This document shows positions 24,592 to 32,411 of a DNA stretch of 64,000 bases, piece by piece. How positions within the stretch are numbered: position 1 is the first letter of the stretch; every line of letters begins with the position of its first letter. The translations under genes and the position numbers were made by a program. Under the pieces are notes generated by a model. It ran no database searches. It was given only the letters and a program-made list of their open reading frames with translations, and was not told where the DNA came from. The DNA is taken from assembly GCF_026642255.1 (NCBI RefSeq), contig NZ_CP113264.1:6572001-6636000 (forward strand), read 5' to 3'. Source of the stretch: Streptomonospora nanhaiensis. GTDB taxonomy: Bacteria > Actinomycetota > Actinomycetes > Streptosporangiales > Streptosporangiaceae.

Positions 24592-25386
24592 TCAGCTTCC
24601 GGAGAGCGCGCCGCTCCTGTCCCGGGCCGCCTCGATGGCGTCGGTGAACGCGGTCCGGACGCCGTGCCGCTCCAGCTCGCGCAGCGCGGCGGCCGTGGTG
24701 CCGCCCGGGGAGGTCACGGCCTCGCGCAGCACCACCGGGTGCTCCCCCGAACCGTTGAGCATGGCGGCGGCGCCGGTGATGGTCTGCCCGACGAGCTTCT
24801 GCGCCGTGACGCGCGGCATCCCCATGGCGACACCGGCCTCGATCATCGTCTCCGCGATGAAGTAGAAGTACGCGGGGCCGCTGCCCGAGATGGCGGTCAC
24901 CGTGTCCATGTGCTGCTCGCCGACCCGGATCACCTCGCCGACCGTGGCCAGGAGCGCCTCCGCCCGGTCCAGGTGGGCCCCGTCGGTGTGGGCGCCGCCC
25001 GCGACGGCGGTCATCCCCTCTCCCATCAGGGCGGGCGTGTTGGGCATGGCGCGGACGACGGGCGTCCCGGCGGGCAGGTGGTTCTCCAGGACGGCGGTGG
25101 TGATCCCGGCCGCGACGGAGATGATCAGGCGCTCCGAGCCCAGGTGCGGGGACAGGTCGTCCAGCAGCGCCACCATGTCCTGGGGTTTGAGGGCGAGCAG
25201 GAGCGTGTCCGCGCGCTTGGCCGCGTCCGTCGCGGAGACCACCTCGACCCGGTAGCGGCGGCGCAGCTCCTCCGCGTGCTCCTCGCGCGGCTCGGTGACG
25301 AGGACGTCCTCCGGCGCGTGGCCCTTGGCCAGCATTCCGGCGAGCAGCGCCTCGCCCATCTTCCCGGCACCGATGATCGCGATCAT
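24592..25386 (-). CDS. proC: Pyrroline-5-carboxylate reductase
   Basis: 264 aa. The N-terminal Rossmann motif AIIGAGKMGEALLAGML binds NAD(P)H; LLALKPQDMVALLDDLSPHL, VRAMPNTPALMGEGMTAVAG and ISGSGPAYFYFIAETMIEAG with SPGGTTAAALRELE are all canonical ProC segments. It catalyses the last step of proline synthesis, reducing pyrroline-5-carboxylate to proline in the cytoplasm. ATG 25386 is preceded by GAGAGGA six bases upstream. Length is normal for the family. It lies 120 bases downstream of a co-directional sugar-phosphate isomerase-like gene; a joint transcript is possible but not required. Confidence 0.96.
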   Translation of the reverse strand: MIAIIGAGKMGEALLAGMLAKGHAPEDVLVTEPREEHAEELRRRYRVEVVSATDAAKRADTLLLALKPQDMVALLDDLSPHLGSERLIISVAAGITTAVLENHLPAGTPVVRAMPNTPALMGEGMTAVAGGAHTDGAHLDRAEALLATVGEVIRVGEQHMDTVTAISGSGPAYFYFIAETMIEAGVAMGMPRVTAQKLVGQTITGAAAMLNGSGEHPVVLREAVTSPGGTTAAALRELERHGVRTAFTDAIEAARDRSGALSGS

Positions 25387-25506
25387 GAAGAGTCCTCTCT
25401 GCGGGTCACGTCCACGCTAGCGGCCCCGCCGGCCCGGGGGGACCCCGCGTCCCGGCCTGTGGACGGCGGACCGCGCAGGCCCCGGACCCGCCGGGGCCGG
25501 ACCGCG

Positions 25507-26451
25507 TCAGCTCCCGCCCGGGTCGACCGTGCCCTTGTCGTCGACCGTGCCGCCGCCGTCCACCGAGAAGCGGCGGGGCGGCGCCGACGGCTTCCGGCGC
25601 AGGAGGGCGATGCGCTCGCGGCGGTCGTGCGTGCGGCCGGACGCCGAGGAGGTCTGCGCGAAGTGCAGGCGGGTGAAGGCCAGGGCCTCGGCCAGCTCGC
25701 GCATGCGCGCCTGGCGGTCGGCGGCCTTGCGGGTGCTGACCTCCAGCACCAGCTGCCCGCCGAAGCCGCGCTCGGCCAGGTACTCCAGGAGTTCGCCGAC
25801 CGGCTGGGTCCCGCGGCCGGGGATGAGGTGCTCGTCGAGGTTCTGACCGCCGAAGCCGTCCGTCACGTGGACGTGCGAGAGGCGGTCGCCCAGCTGCCTG
25901 GCCATCTGCATGGCGTCGGAGCCGGACATGGCGGTGTGCGACAGGTCGAGCGTGACGTCGGGGTAGTCGCGGTCGAGGGGGTTCCAGCTCGGCGCGTAGG
26001 GGACGACCTCGCGGTCGCGGACCCGCACGGGGTACATGTTCTCCACCGCGAAGACGACGTCGGTCTCGTCCTGCATACGGGAGATCCCGCTCTCGAACTC
26101 GCGCGCGTACTCGCGCTGCCAGCGGAAGGCGGGGTGGACGACGATGGTCTTCGCGCCCAGGGCCTCGGCCATCTCCTTGGAGCGGACGAGCTTCCCCCAG
26201 GGCTCCCTGCCCCACACACGCTGGGTGAGGACCAGGCAGGGCGAGTGGACGGCGGTGACGGGCATCTGGTGGTAGTCCGAGAGGCGCCGCAGGAGGTCGA
26301 TGTCCTGGCTGGCCGGATCGGAGGAGACGAGGACCTCCACCCCGTCGTACCCCAGCTTCGCCGCGATCTCGAAGGCGGCCGGGGTCTTCTCCGGGTAGAC
26401 CGACGCCGACGACAGGACGACGGGTGCGTCTGGGACCTGGATAGGACTCAC
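25507..26451 (-). CDS. Sugar phosphate isomerase/epimerase-like TIM-barrel protein
   Basis: 314 aa with the AP-endonuclease-2/xylose-isomerase-like TIM barrel: LGYDGVEVLVSSDPASQDID near residue 35, AKTIVVHPAFRWQREYAREF, VFAVENMYPVR (metal-ligand Glu), VTLDLSHTAMSGSDAMQMAR (Asp/His ligands), LSHVHVTDGFGGQNLDEHL, and QLVLEVSTRKAADRQARMRE (last Glu). The spacing of Glu/Asp/His fits a divalent-metal isomerase; substrate unknown. A TAGTCT hexamer (26463-26458) ends six bases before GTG 26451, suggesting a leaderless mRNA. It is divergent from a methyltransferase gene. Such proteins often sit beside proC in actinobacteria, but a functional link is not evident. Confidence 0.8.
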   Translation of the reverse strand: MSPIQVPDAPVVLSSASVYPEKTPAAFEIAAKLGYDGVEVLVSSDPASQDIDLLRRLSDYHQMPVTAVHSPCLVLTQRVWGREPWGKLVRSKEMAEALGAKTIVVHPAFRWQREYAREFESGISRMQDETDVVFAVENMYPVRVRDREVVPYAPSWNPLDRDYPDVTLDLSHTAMSGSDAMQMARQLGDRLSHVHVTDGFGGQNLDEHLIPGRGTQPVGELLEYLAERGFGGQLVLEVSTRKAADRQARMRELAEALAFTRLHFAQTSSASGRTHDRRERIALLRRKPSAPPRRFSVDGGGTVDDKGTVDPGGS

Positions 26452-26675
26452 GCCCCCAGACTATGCGCTGTCGGGCCCTCCGTGCGTTCCGCCCGGACGA
26501 GCGCGGCGCGCCGCGTCCCCCGGGCCTCCCCGCCCCCTCCCGCCCCGTCCCTCCCCCGCACGGCGCCCGGGCGGGGCGGGGCCCGCCGCGACCGGTCCGG
26601 GACCGCGGGAACACGGCACGGGGACCGGCGGGGGACCCGCAGGCCGGGTCGGGCCGGATGGCTAGTGTGCGGTGC

Positions 26676-27368
26676 ATGATCCCCAGGGACGCGATCCCCA
26701 GCCCCAACATCTGGCGGAACCCGCAGACGTACGAGTTGGAGAACCGGGCGGTGGACCCCGAGGGCGTGATCGGCGCGGCCATGGACCGCGTCCGTCCCAT
26801 GGACGGGGCCCACGTCCTGGACGTCGGCTGCGGCACCGGCTACCACCTGCCGGGGTTCGCCGCGCGGGCGAGCCGGGTCACCGGCGTGGAACCGCACCCG
26901 TCCCTGGCCGGGGCCGCCCGGGCCCGGGTGCGGGGCCTGGACCACGTCCGGGTCCTGGACGGAGTGGCCCAGCGGCTGCCCGTCCCCGACTCCGTCGTCG
27001 AGGTCGCGCACGCGCGCTGGGCCTACTTCTTCGGTCCGGGGTGCGAGCCCGGCCTGGCCGAGCTCGACCGCGTGATGCGGCGGGGCGGGGTCGCGTTCGT
27101 GATCGACAACGACGCCACGCGCTCCACCTTCGGCTCCTGGTTCCGGCGTTCGCTGCCGTCGTACGACCCGGCCGCCGTGGAACGGTTCTGGGCGGCCCGC
27201 GGGTTCACCCGCGAGCCCCTGACGATGCGCTGGTCGTTCACCGACCGCCGCGCCTTCGAGGCGGTGGTGCGGATCGAGTTCCCCTCCGCGCTGGCCGCGG
27301 AGATCGTGCGGTCCCATCCCGGGCTGTCGGTGGACTACGCGGTCAACCTGTGGTGGAAGCGGTACTGA
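26676..27368 (+). CDS. Class I SAM-dependent methyltransferase
   Basis: 230 aa. HVLDVGCGTGYHLPGFAARA is the SAM-binding motif I (near residue 45), followed by VTGVEPHPSLAGAARARVRG with the acidic residue at the end of strand 2, and later VIDNDATRSTFGSWFRRS. This is a Methyltransf_11-type fold; the substrate is unknown. TAGTGT (26663-26668) ends seven bases before ATG 26676 and no ribosome site is present, so translation from a leaderless transcript is likely; the ATG at 26658 would lie before that promoter element. It is divergent from the TIM-barrel gene and converges on the NlpC/P60 gene. Confidence 0.85.
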   Translation: MIPRDAIPSPNIWRNPQTYELENRAVDPEGVIGAAMDRVRPMDGAHVLDVGCGTGYHLPGFAARASRVTGVEPHPSLAGAARARVRGLDHVRVLDGVAQRLPVPDSVVEVAHARWAYFFGPGCEPGLAELDRVMRRGGVAFVIDNDATRSTFGSWFRRSLPSYDPAAVERFWAARGFTREPLTMRWSFTDRRAFEAVVRIEFPSALAAEIVRSHPGLSVDYAVNLWWKRY

Positions 27369-27456
27369 CCCGGTGGCCGGGTGTGTCCGGGGTCCCGGGT
27401 TCACCGCCCGGGACGCTCGCGGCCGCCGTCGGCGCCGCCCGCGGGGACCGTCCCCG

Positions 27457-28047
27457 TCACAGGCGTACCGCGCCGGCGAGGTTGTAGCGGTTGACGTCCC
27501 GCTCGCGGACCTGGTCCCCGGACTTCGGGGCGTCGATCATGCGGCCGCCGCCGAGGTAGATGGCGACGTGGTAGGCGTACCCTCCGCCGTCGGCCCAGTA
27601 GAGGATGTCGCCCCTCCTGGCGTCGGAGTAGGAGACCCTGGTCCCCTCCCGCACCTGGTCGTGGGCGATGCGGGGGAGGTCCACCCCGGCCTGCGCGAAC
27701 GACCACTGGACGAGGCCGGAGCAGTCGAAGGAGTCCGGTCCGGTGCCGCCCCAGCCGTAGGGGGTGCCCTTCTTGGACTCGGCGGCGCTGATGGCCTTCT
27801 CGACGGTGGAGGAGGGCAGCGCCGCCTGGTGGACCCTCGTAGGTGCGCCGGCGCCCGGGGCCGCCGGCGCCGGTTGCGCGTGCTGGGCGAGGGCCGGGGC
27901 CGCGCCGGAGGACAGGAAGGCCGCGGCGAGCGCGGCGGCCGTGAGCGATCGCGGTCCGCCCCGGCGGGGGCGGGCGGGCGAGGCCTGTCGCCCCGGGTCC
28001 GTAGGACGACAGGCCTGCCTTTGCTCGTGCTGTCGCGGTAGTCGCAT
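27457..28047 (-). CDS. Secreted NlpC/P60 peptidoglycan endopeptidase
   Basis: 196 aa. The ATG at 28047 has GGAG ten bases upstream; the N-terminus carries a long, twin-Arg-containing leader followed by a hydrophobic core (SLTAAALAAAFLSSGAAPAL) and cleavage near ALAQHA. After a short Ala/Pro linker the NlpC/P60 domain shows PYGWGGTGPDSFDCSGLVQW (catalytic Cys near residue 109), RRGDILYWADGGGYAYHVAI (catalytic His) and MIDAPKSGDQVRERDV. Such enzymes cut the D-Glu-mDAP type bond in stem peptides during wall growth or daughter-cell separation. In many actinobacteria they are preceded by c-di-AMP riboswitches; I do not see the consensus here. The gene is monocistronic. Confidence 0.88.
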   Translation of the reverse strand: MRLPRQHEQRQACRPTDPGRQASPARPRRGGPRSLTAAALAAAFLSSGAAPALAQHAQPAPAAPGAGAPTRVHQAALPSSTVEKAISAAESKKGTPYGWGGTGPDSFDCSGLVQWSFAQAGVDLPRIAHDQVREGTRVSYSDARRGDILYWADGGGYAYHVAIYLGGGRMIDAPKSGDQVRERDVNRYNLAGAVRL

Positions 28048-28190
28048 GACGGTGGTGCTCCACTCGTGTGAGTAGTCACGCCGGGGCGTCCGCGCCGCTG
28101 TGACGCGGATCTCTCCGCCTCGACGCACCACCATTCGTCACACAGCCACCCGAAGAAATCACTCTCCGTGGTCCAGTTGGCCGCCAAGGA

Positions 28191-28210
28191 GGGTAAAGGC
28201 TGCTTTACCC
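28191..28210 (-). terminator. Small hairpin after the SGNH hydrolase gene
   Basis: GGGTAAAG and CTTTACCC form a perfect 8-bp stem with a GCTG loop, 65 bases past the stop of the leftward SGNH hydrolase gene and 144 bases upstream of the NlpC/P60 start. It may be a terminator, but the AT-containing stem without a T-run would also fit an operator. Confidence 0.45.
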
Positions 28211-28274
28211 GAGGGGATATAACGGTCATTCGACCAGTAAACGGACCCCCTATCCCTGGGTCGGCGACCCTCCG

Positions 28275-29192
28275 TCACAGAGCCGGGGAGGGCACGCCCA
28301 CCGCAGCCTGGACGAAGTCCGCCGTCGCCTCCATACCGAGCCGGTTGGGGTGCACCGGGGCCCCGTTCTCCGGGATCAGGCCCTCGACCCAGCGGGTGCC
28401 GGAGGGCTTGCACACGTCCCTGCCCCGCTCCAGGACGTCCACGAACACCGCGCCGTTGGCCTCCGACTCCTCCTTGATCACCGCGTTGAGCGACGTCTGC
28501 GCCGCGTCGAGGAACGGGACGTCCCCGCGGGCGATGGGCGTGCTCGGCCAGCAGCCCCCGCTCTCCGGCAGGAGCTGGAGGTAGCCCACGCTGAGGACCG
28601 TCGCGTCGGGGCTGCGCTCCGCGATGTCGGCGTAGACCTGGGAGATCTCGCCGCGCAGGCCCTCGATCCGGACGTCGAGCTCGTCGCCGTAGTAGTTGGC
28701 GCACGGGCTGCCCAGGGGGTTGCCCAGGCTCCGCTTGGCGCACTCGACGAACACGTCGGAGAACCCGAAGTCGTTGCCCGCGATGCCGACCGTGACCAGG
28801 TCGGTCTCCGGCCGCAGCGCGTCGAGCTGCGGGAGCGTGTCGGTGAACTGGTTCTCGTAGAAGTGCTCCATCCGCGCGCCGGAGCAGCTGGCGTCGGTCA
28901 GCTCGGCGACCCCGATCCGCTCGGCGAGCATCTTGGGGTAGTTGTGGTTCGACTGCATGCAGCCGAGCAGGGGCACGCGGGCCTGGGCCTGCTGCTGGCG
29001 GACCAGGGGCCCGGCGACGAAGGAGTCGCCCAGCGCCACGTAGTGCTGGAAGGCGGCCGCCTCGGCCTCCTCCGCGGCGGCGGACGGCGGCGAGACCAGG
29101 GACAGGCCCAGGACCGCCGCGGCCGCGGGGACCAGGACTCGGCGGAGCCACCGGTGTCGGGGGGTGGCGGGGTTTGCGTCGTTACGGGGCAC
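28275..29192 (-). CDS. Secreted SGNH/GDSL hydrolase (lipase/esterase)
   Basis: 305 aa. GTG 29192 has GAGAGG seven bases upstream. A signal peptide (basic RHRWLRR, then LVPAAAAVLGLSLVSPPSA) precedes the SGNH domain: block I YVALGDSFVAG with the catalytic Ser, SNHNYPKMLAERIG, block III VTVGIAGNDFGFSDV with the oxyanion Asn, and block V APVHPNRLGMEATADF with the catalytic His. Six Cys (two in ASCSGAR/GNPLGSPCAN regions) suggest disulfides as in Streptomyces secreted lipases. It probably hydrolyses esters outside the cell; substrate unknown. It is divergent from radA. Confidence 0.88.
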   Translation of the reverse strand: MPRNDANPATPRHRWLRRVLVPAAAAVLGLSLVSPPSAAAEEAEAAAFQHYVALGDSFVAGPLVRQQQAQARVPLLGCMQSNHNYPKMLAERIGVAELTDASCSGARMEHFYENQFTDTLPQLDALRPETDLVTVGIAGNDFGFSDVFVECAKRSLGNPLGSPCANYYGDELDVRIEGLRGEISQVYADIAERSPDATVLSVGYLQLLPESGGCWPSTPIARGDVPFLDAAQTSLNAVIKEESEANGAVFVDVLERGRDVCKPSGTRWVEGLIPENGAPVHPNRLGMEATADFVQAAVGVPSPAL

Positions 29193-29360
29193 GCGGGTTC
29201 CTCTCCGGGGAGCGGGGGGCAGGGAGTAGTCGGACCCTTACAGATTCTTTAACACGACCTACCGGAAGTTCCCCATAACCCGTAGGTAACTTTCGTGTGT
29301 CGCGGAGAATCCGCTCCGCCCCCGACGGGCCTGTCCCCGGCAGCCGCTAGCGTGGCGACC

Positions 29361-30743
29361 ATGGCAAAGGCAGCGAAGACGACGTTCCGGTGCGCGGAGT
29401 GCGGATGGACCACCCTCAAGTGGGTGGGCCGCTGCGGCGAGTGCCAGGCCTGGGGGACGGTCGAGGAGGCCGGGGCCCCCGCCGCGATGTCCGTCGCCGC
29501 CGCGCCCGTCACCTCCCGGGCCCGCCCCATCACCGAGATCAGCGTGGAGAGCGCCGAGGCCGTCCCCACCGGGGTCGGCGAGCTCGACCGCGTCCTGGGC
29601 GGGGGCGCCGTCCCCGGCGGCGTCGTCCTGCTGGCGGGCGAGCCCGGCGTGGGCAAGTCCACGCTGCTCCTGGAGGTCGCGGCGATGCGGGCCGCGGACG
29701 GGCCCGTGCTGTACATCACCGGCGAGGAGTCCGCCGGACAGGTGCGACTGCGCGCCGAGCGCCTCGGGGCCCTGTCGGACAAGCTCTACCTCGCCGCCGA
29801 GACCTCCATCGCCTCCCTCGTCAGCCACGTGGACCAGGTCGGCCCCCGGCTGCTGATCGTGGACTCGGTGCAGACCATGGTCTCCCCCGACGCCACCGGC
29901 GTTCCCGGCGGTGTCACGCAGATCCGCCAGGTGACCGGCGCGCTGATCCAGATCGCCAAGGAGCGCGGGATCGCCACCATCCTGGTCGGCCACGTGACCA
30001 AGGACGGCTCGATCGCGGGCCCCCGCATGCTGGAGCACCTGGTCGACGTGGTGCTGCACTTCGAGGGCGAGCGCCACTCCCAGCTGAGGCTGCTGCGCGC
30101 GATCAAGAACCGGTACGGCCCCACGGACGAGATCGGCTGCTTCGAGCTCACCGAGAGCGGCATCGTCGGCCTGCCGGACCCCAGCGGCCTGTTCCTCACC
30201 GAGCGCACCGACCCCGTGCCCGGCACCTGCGTCACCGTCGCGATGGAGGGCCGGCGCCCCCTGATCACCGAGGTCCAGGCGCTGGTCGCGCCCACGCCCC
30301 TGCCGGCCCCGCGCCGCGCCACCTCGGGCCTGGACACCTCCCGGGTCAACATGATCCTGGCGGTGCTGGAGAAGCGCACGGGCATGCGGCTGGCCAACAT
30401 GGACGTGTACGCCTCGACGGTCGGCGGCGTGAAGCTCACCGAGCCCGCGGTGGACCTGGCGCTCGCCATGGCGGCGGCCAGCTCCAGCAACGACGTCGCC
30501 CTCCCCGTCGGGTTCATCGCGATCGGCGAGGTCGGCCTCGCGGGCGACGTGCGCACCGTCTCGGGCGTCCGCCGCAGGGTCGCGGAGGCGCAGCGGCTCG
30601 GGTTCACCGAGGCCATCGTGCCCAAGCACTTCGGCGACCCGATCCCGGGCATCCGCACCCAGGAGGTCGAGGAGCTGAGCGAGGCGCTCCTGCGCGTCGC
30701 CAGGCGCTCGCGCCGGCCCAGGAAGTCCCAGGACGACGACTGA
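29361..30743 (+). CDS. radA: DNA repair and recombination protein RadA
   Basis: 460 aa. The N-terminal zinc finger has four Cys (FRCAECGWTT and VGRCGECQAW, residues about 11-28). The RecA-like ATPase has Walker A AGEPGVGKSTLLLEVA (near 94), Walker B RLLIVDSVQTM, and the RadA-specific KNRYGPTDEIG motif near 248. The C-terminal Lon-protease-like domain (ALAMAAASSSNDVALPVGF onward) completes the full-length family organisation. RadA promotes branch migration of recombination intermediates. TAGCGT (29348-29353) ends seven bases before ATG 29361 with no ribosome site, suggesting a leaderless message. It is divergent from the SGNH hydrolase gene and converges on the SSI-type inhibitor gene. Confidence 0.96.
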   Translation: MAKAAKTTFRCAECGWTTLKWVGRCGECQAWGTVEEAGAPAAMSVAAAPVTSRARPITEISVESAEAVPTGVGELDRVLGGGAVPGGVVLLAGEPGVGKSTLLLEVAAMRAADGPVLYITGEESAGQVRLRAERLGALSDKLYLAAETSIASLVSHVDQVGPRLLIVDSVQTMVSPDATGVPGGVTQIRQVTGALIQIAKERGIATILVGHVTKDGSIAGPRMLEHLVDVVLHFEGERHSQLRLLRAIKNRYGPTDEIGCFELTESGIVGLPDPSGLFLTERTDPVPGTCVTVAMEGRRPLITEVQALVAPTPLPAPRRATSGLDTSRVNMILAVLEKRTGMRLANMDVYASTVGGVKLTEPAVDLALAMAAASSSNDVALPVGFIAIGEVGLAGDVRTVSGVRRRVAEAQRLGFTEAIVPKHFGDPIPGIRTQEVEELSEALLRVARRSRRPRKSQDDD

Positions 30744-30779
30744 GGCCGGCGGGCCGGGCCCCTGCCCCGCCCGCCGGCC
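30744..30779. terminator. Terminator-like inverted repeat after radA
   Basis: GGCCGGCGGG (30744-30753) and CCCGCCGGCC (30770-30779) pair perfectly around a 16-base loop, starting one base after the radA stop. More GC-rich inverted repeats follow to 30840, so this convergent gap with the SSI-type gene is well insulated. Confidence 0.6.
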
Positions 30780-30859
30780 CCGGGGCGGTCCCGGACCGTG
30801 GTCCGCGGGCCGTCCGGGGCCACGGCTCCGGGACCGCCGGAAGCGCCCGGGGAGCGCGT

Positions 30860-31225
30860 CTAGAAGTCGAAGAGGACGCCCTTCTGGCTCACGAGGAGGC
30901 AGGAGTTCGAGAACTCCTCCTCGTACCTCTCGGCGCCCTCGGCGACGGCCACGACGGGCTGGTGGATCATCGTGCACATGCCGCCCTCCCCCTTGGCCCG
31001 GGCGATCGATCCGGCCCCGTCGACGGCCGCGCAGGCCCGCTCCGCCTCGGGGTGGTCCCCGCCGGTCGGCCGGCACTCCAGGGTGACCTGCCGCACCTCT
31101 CCCGTGGACGGCGTCCGGATGCTCAGTGTGTGGCTGGTGGTCACGGTGCGCTCCGCCTGTGCGGGCACGGCGAAGGCGAGGGACAGGACGGCGGTGGCCG
31201 CGAGGGCCAGGGCGGTGCGGTGCAC
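30860..31225 (-). CDS. Subtilisin-inhibitor-like (SSI family) secreted protease inhibitor
   Basis: 121 aa from GTG 31225, chosen because GGGAG lies just upstream and a signal peptide starts at once (HRTALALAATAVLSLAFAVPAQA). The mature protein shows the SSI framework: VTLECRPTGGDHPEAERACA, then MCTMIHQPVVAVAEG, and FSNSCLLVSQKGVLFDF. By alignment with Streptomyces SSI (MCPMVYDPVV) the reactive-site P1 residue is the Met before Ile-His-Gln-Pro, predicting inhibition of subtilisin-like proteases. Four Cys keep the expected pairing. The mature chain (about 97 aa) is shorter than typical SSI (about 110), mainly at the N-terminus and before the reactive loop. It likely controls the cell's own secreted proteases. 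Confidence 0.85.
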   Translation of the reverse strand: MHRTALALAATAVLSLAFAVPAQAERTVTTSHTLSIRTPSTGEVRQVTLECRPTGGDHPEAERACAAVDGAGSIARAKGEGGMCTMIHQPVVAVAEGAERYEEEFSNSCLLVSQKGVLFDF

Positions 31226-31399
31226 GACTGCTCCCGGTGTGCGAACGATCAGGACACCACGCATAGTAACCATTCGATCACCGGAATCGGCCGACTTTAC
31301 CGAAACACGGGCGACTTCTTCCCCTCCGGGATCGTCCTGGAATCGCCGGACCGGGCCCGGGGCGGCCCCGGTCCGGCGCGACCCCGGTCCGGGGCGGCC

Positions 31400-32128
31400 T
31401 CAGGAGAACAGCGGGAGCAGGGACTCCAGCCAGCGGTCGGCGATCCTGCGGTCGCCGCTGCCCGAGGGGTGCACCCCGTCGTAGGTGTCGGTGCCGGTGT
31501 CGAACCCGGTCCACTGGTCCACCACGGTCACCGGCGACTCCGCCGTGCTCTCCCCGGCCGCCCACGCCGGGATGGCCGCGTTGAGGTCCTCGACGCCCCG
31601 CCCGCACCCGGCGCAGCTGCGGGCGGGGTCCATCGGGATGATCTGGGCGACCAGGACGCGCATGCGGGGGTTCTGGTCCCGCATCTGCGCGACGAGCACG
31701 CTGTAGGCGTCCAGGACCGTCTCCGCGGGGACGCCGCTCCACACGTCGTTGGTGCCGAAGTGCATCAGCACCACGTCGGGCTCCGTCCGCGCGAGCCAGT
31801 CCACGAGGAGGCCGCGGTCCGCGACGTCGGTGACAAGGAAGCCGCCGTGGCCCTCGTTGTCGCCGTCGTACTCGAAACCGCAGCCGTCGCCCGGCCGGGT
31901 TCCCACGAAGTCGGCGTCCGTGTGCCCGGCCTCCACCAGGTCGACCCAGAGCAGGGCCCGCCAGCATCCGGGCGAGCCCGTGATCGAGTCGCCCAGCGGC
32001 ATGATCCGCACCGTGTCCTCCTCCGTTCGCGCCGCCGCGGCGGGGGCGAGGGCACCCGCGACGAGTGCCAGGGTGAGCCCGAGGCCCGCGCCGATGCGCC
32101 GGGCGGCCCGGGAGAGTCGTTGGTCCAT
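31400..32128 (-). CDS. Secreted SGNH hydrolase, probable carbohydrate esterase
   Basis: 242 aa from ATG 32128, with AAGGAG eight bases upstream. A signal peptide (GLGLTLALVAGALAPAAAA) precedes RIMPLGDSITGSPGCWRALL (block I, catalytic Ser), VVLMHFGTNDVWSGVP (blocks with oxyanion Asn) and DTYDGVHPSGSGDRRIADRW (catalytic Asp-x-x-His). This PLGDSIT-type SGNH subfamily includes acetyl-xylan esterases and domains attached to cellulose-binding modules; no binding module is present here. A perfect CebR-type palindrome 43 bases upstream points to control by cello-oligosaccharides, so a plant-cell-wall deacetylase role is likely but inferred. Confidence 0.82.
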   Translation of the reverse strand: MDQRLSRAARRIGAGLGLTLALVAGALAPAAAARTEEDTVRIMPLGDSITGSPGCWRALLWVDLVEAGHTDADFVGTRPGDGCGFEYDGDNEGHGGFLVTDVADRGLLVDWLARTEPDVVLMHFGTNDVWSGVPAETVLDAYSVLVAQMRDQNPRMRVLVAQIIPMDPARSCAGCGRGVEDLNAAIPAWAAGESTAESPVTVVDQWTGFDTGTDTYDGVHPSGSGDRRIADRWLESLLPLFS

Positions 32129-32170
32129 GCGGAAACTCCTTGCTCTGTGCGGGTCCCCGGGAAGAGCGTC

Positions 32171-32186
32171 TTGGGAGCGCTCCCAA
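32171..32186. promoter_or_regulatory. CebR-type operator upstream of the SGNH esterase gene
   Basis: TTGGGAGCGCTCCCAA is a perfect 16-bp palindrome containing TGGGAGCGCTCCCA, the known binding sequence of the cellobiose-responsive LacI-family repressor CebR of Streptomyces and relatives. It lies 43 bases upstream of the esterase ATG. No cebR gene is in this window, so the repressor would act from elsewhere. Confidence 0.85.
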
Positions 32187-32324
32187 CCGCAGGCAGAGTA
32201 CCCCCGCCGCGTCCGCACGGGAAGGGGGGCTCCCGGAACGGGCAGGTCTTCGCGCGGCCGCACGGGCGCCCCTCCGGGCCGGAGGGGCGGGGCCCGTCCC
32301 GCCCAGCGGGACCGGAAGCGCGCC

Positions 32325-32372
32325 GCGCCCCGGGGTCCGGGTGGCAGTGCCGCCACCCGGACCCCGGGGCGC
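32325..32372 (-). terminator. Very strong terminator hairpin (21-bp perfect stem)
   Basis: Bases 32325-32345 and 32352-32372 are perfect reverse complements (arm begins GCGCCCCGGGGTCC) around the loop AGTGCC. It lies 39 bases after the stop of the leftward membrane-anchored protein gene (32412) and shields the CebR-regulated esterase promoter from read-through. Confidence 0.85.
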
Positions 32373-32411
32373 GATCCCGACGGGCCGCGTCGTCCGCGGC
32401 GCCGCCAGGGC

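Noticed and set aside
20956..26679. Very long plus-strand open frame (over 1900 codons) opposite acuC, the membrane protein, proC and the TIM-barrel gene
   Set aside because: It runs antisense through genes with clear motifs on the other strand; long open antisense frames are expected at this GC content. Its translation is low-complexity Arg/Gly/Val/His without domains.
28048..28274. c-di-AMP (ydaO-type) riboswitch before the NlpC/P60 gene
   Set aside because: Position is typical, but the conserved GGGGAC-type and GAATC-type elements were not found; only an 8-bp hairpin and short inverted repeats are present.
29257..29287. ACCTAC / GTAGGT inverted repeat between the SGNH hydrolase gene and radA
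   Set aside because: Six-base arms with a 19-base spacer could arise by chance; no match to a known SOS or other operator that I recognise.
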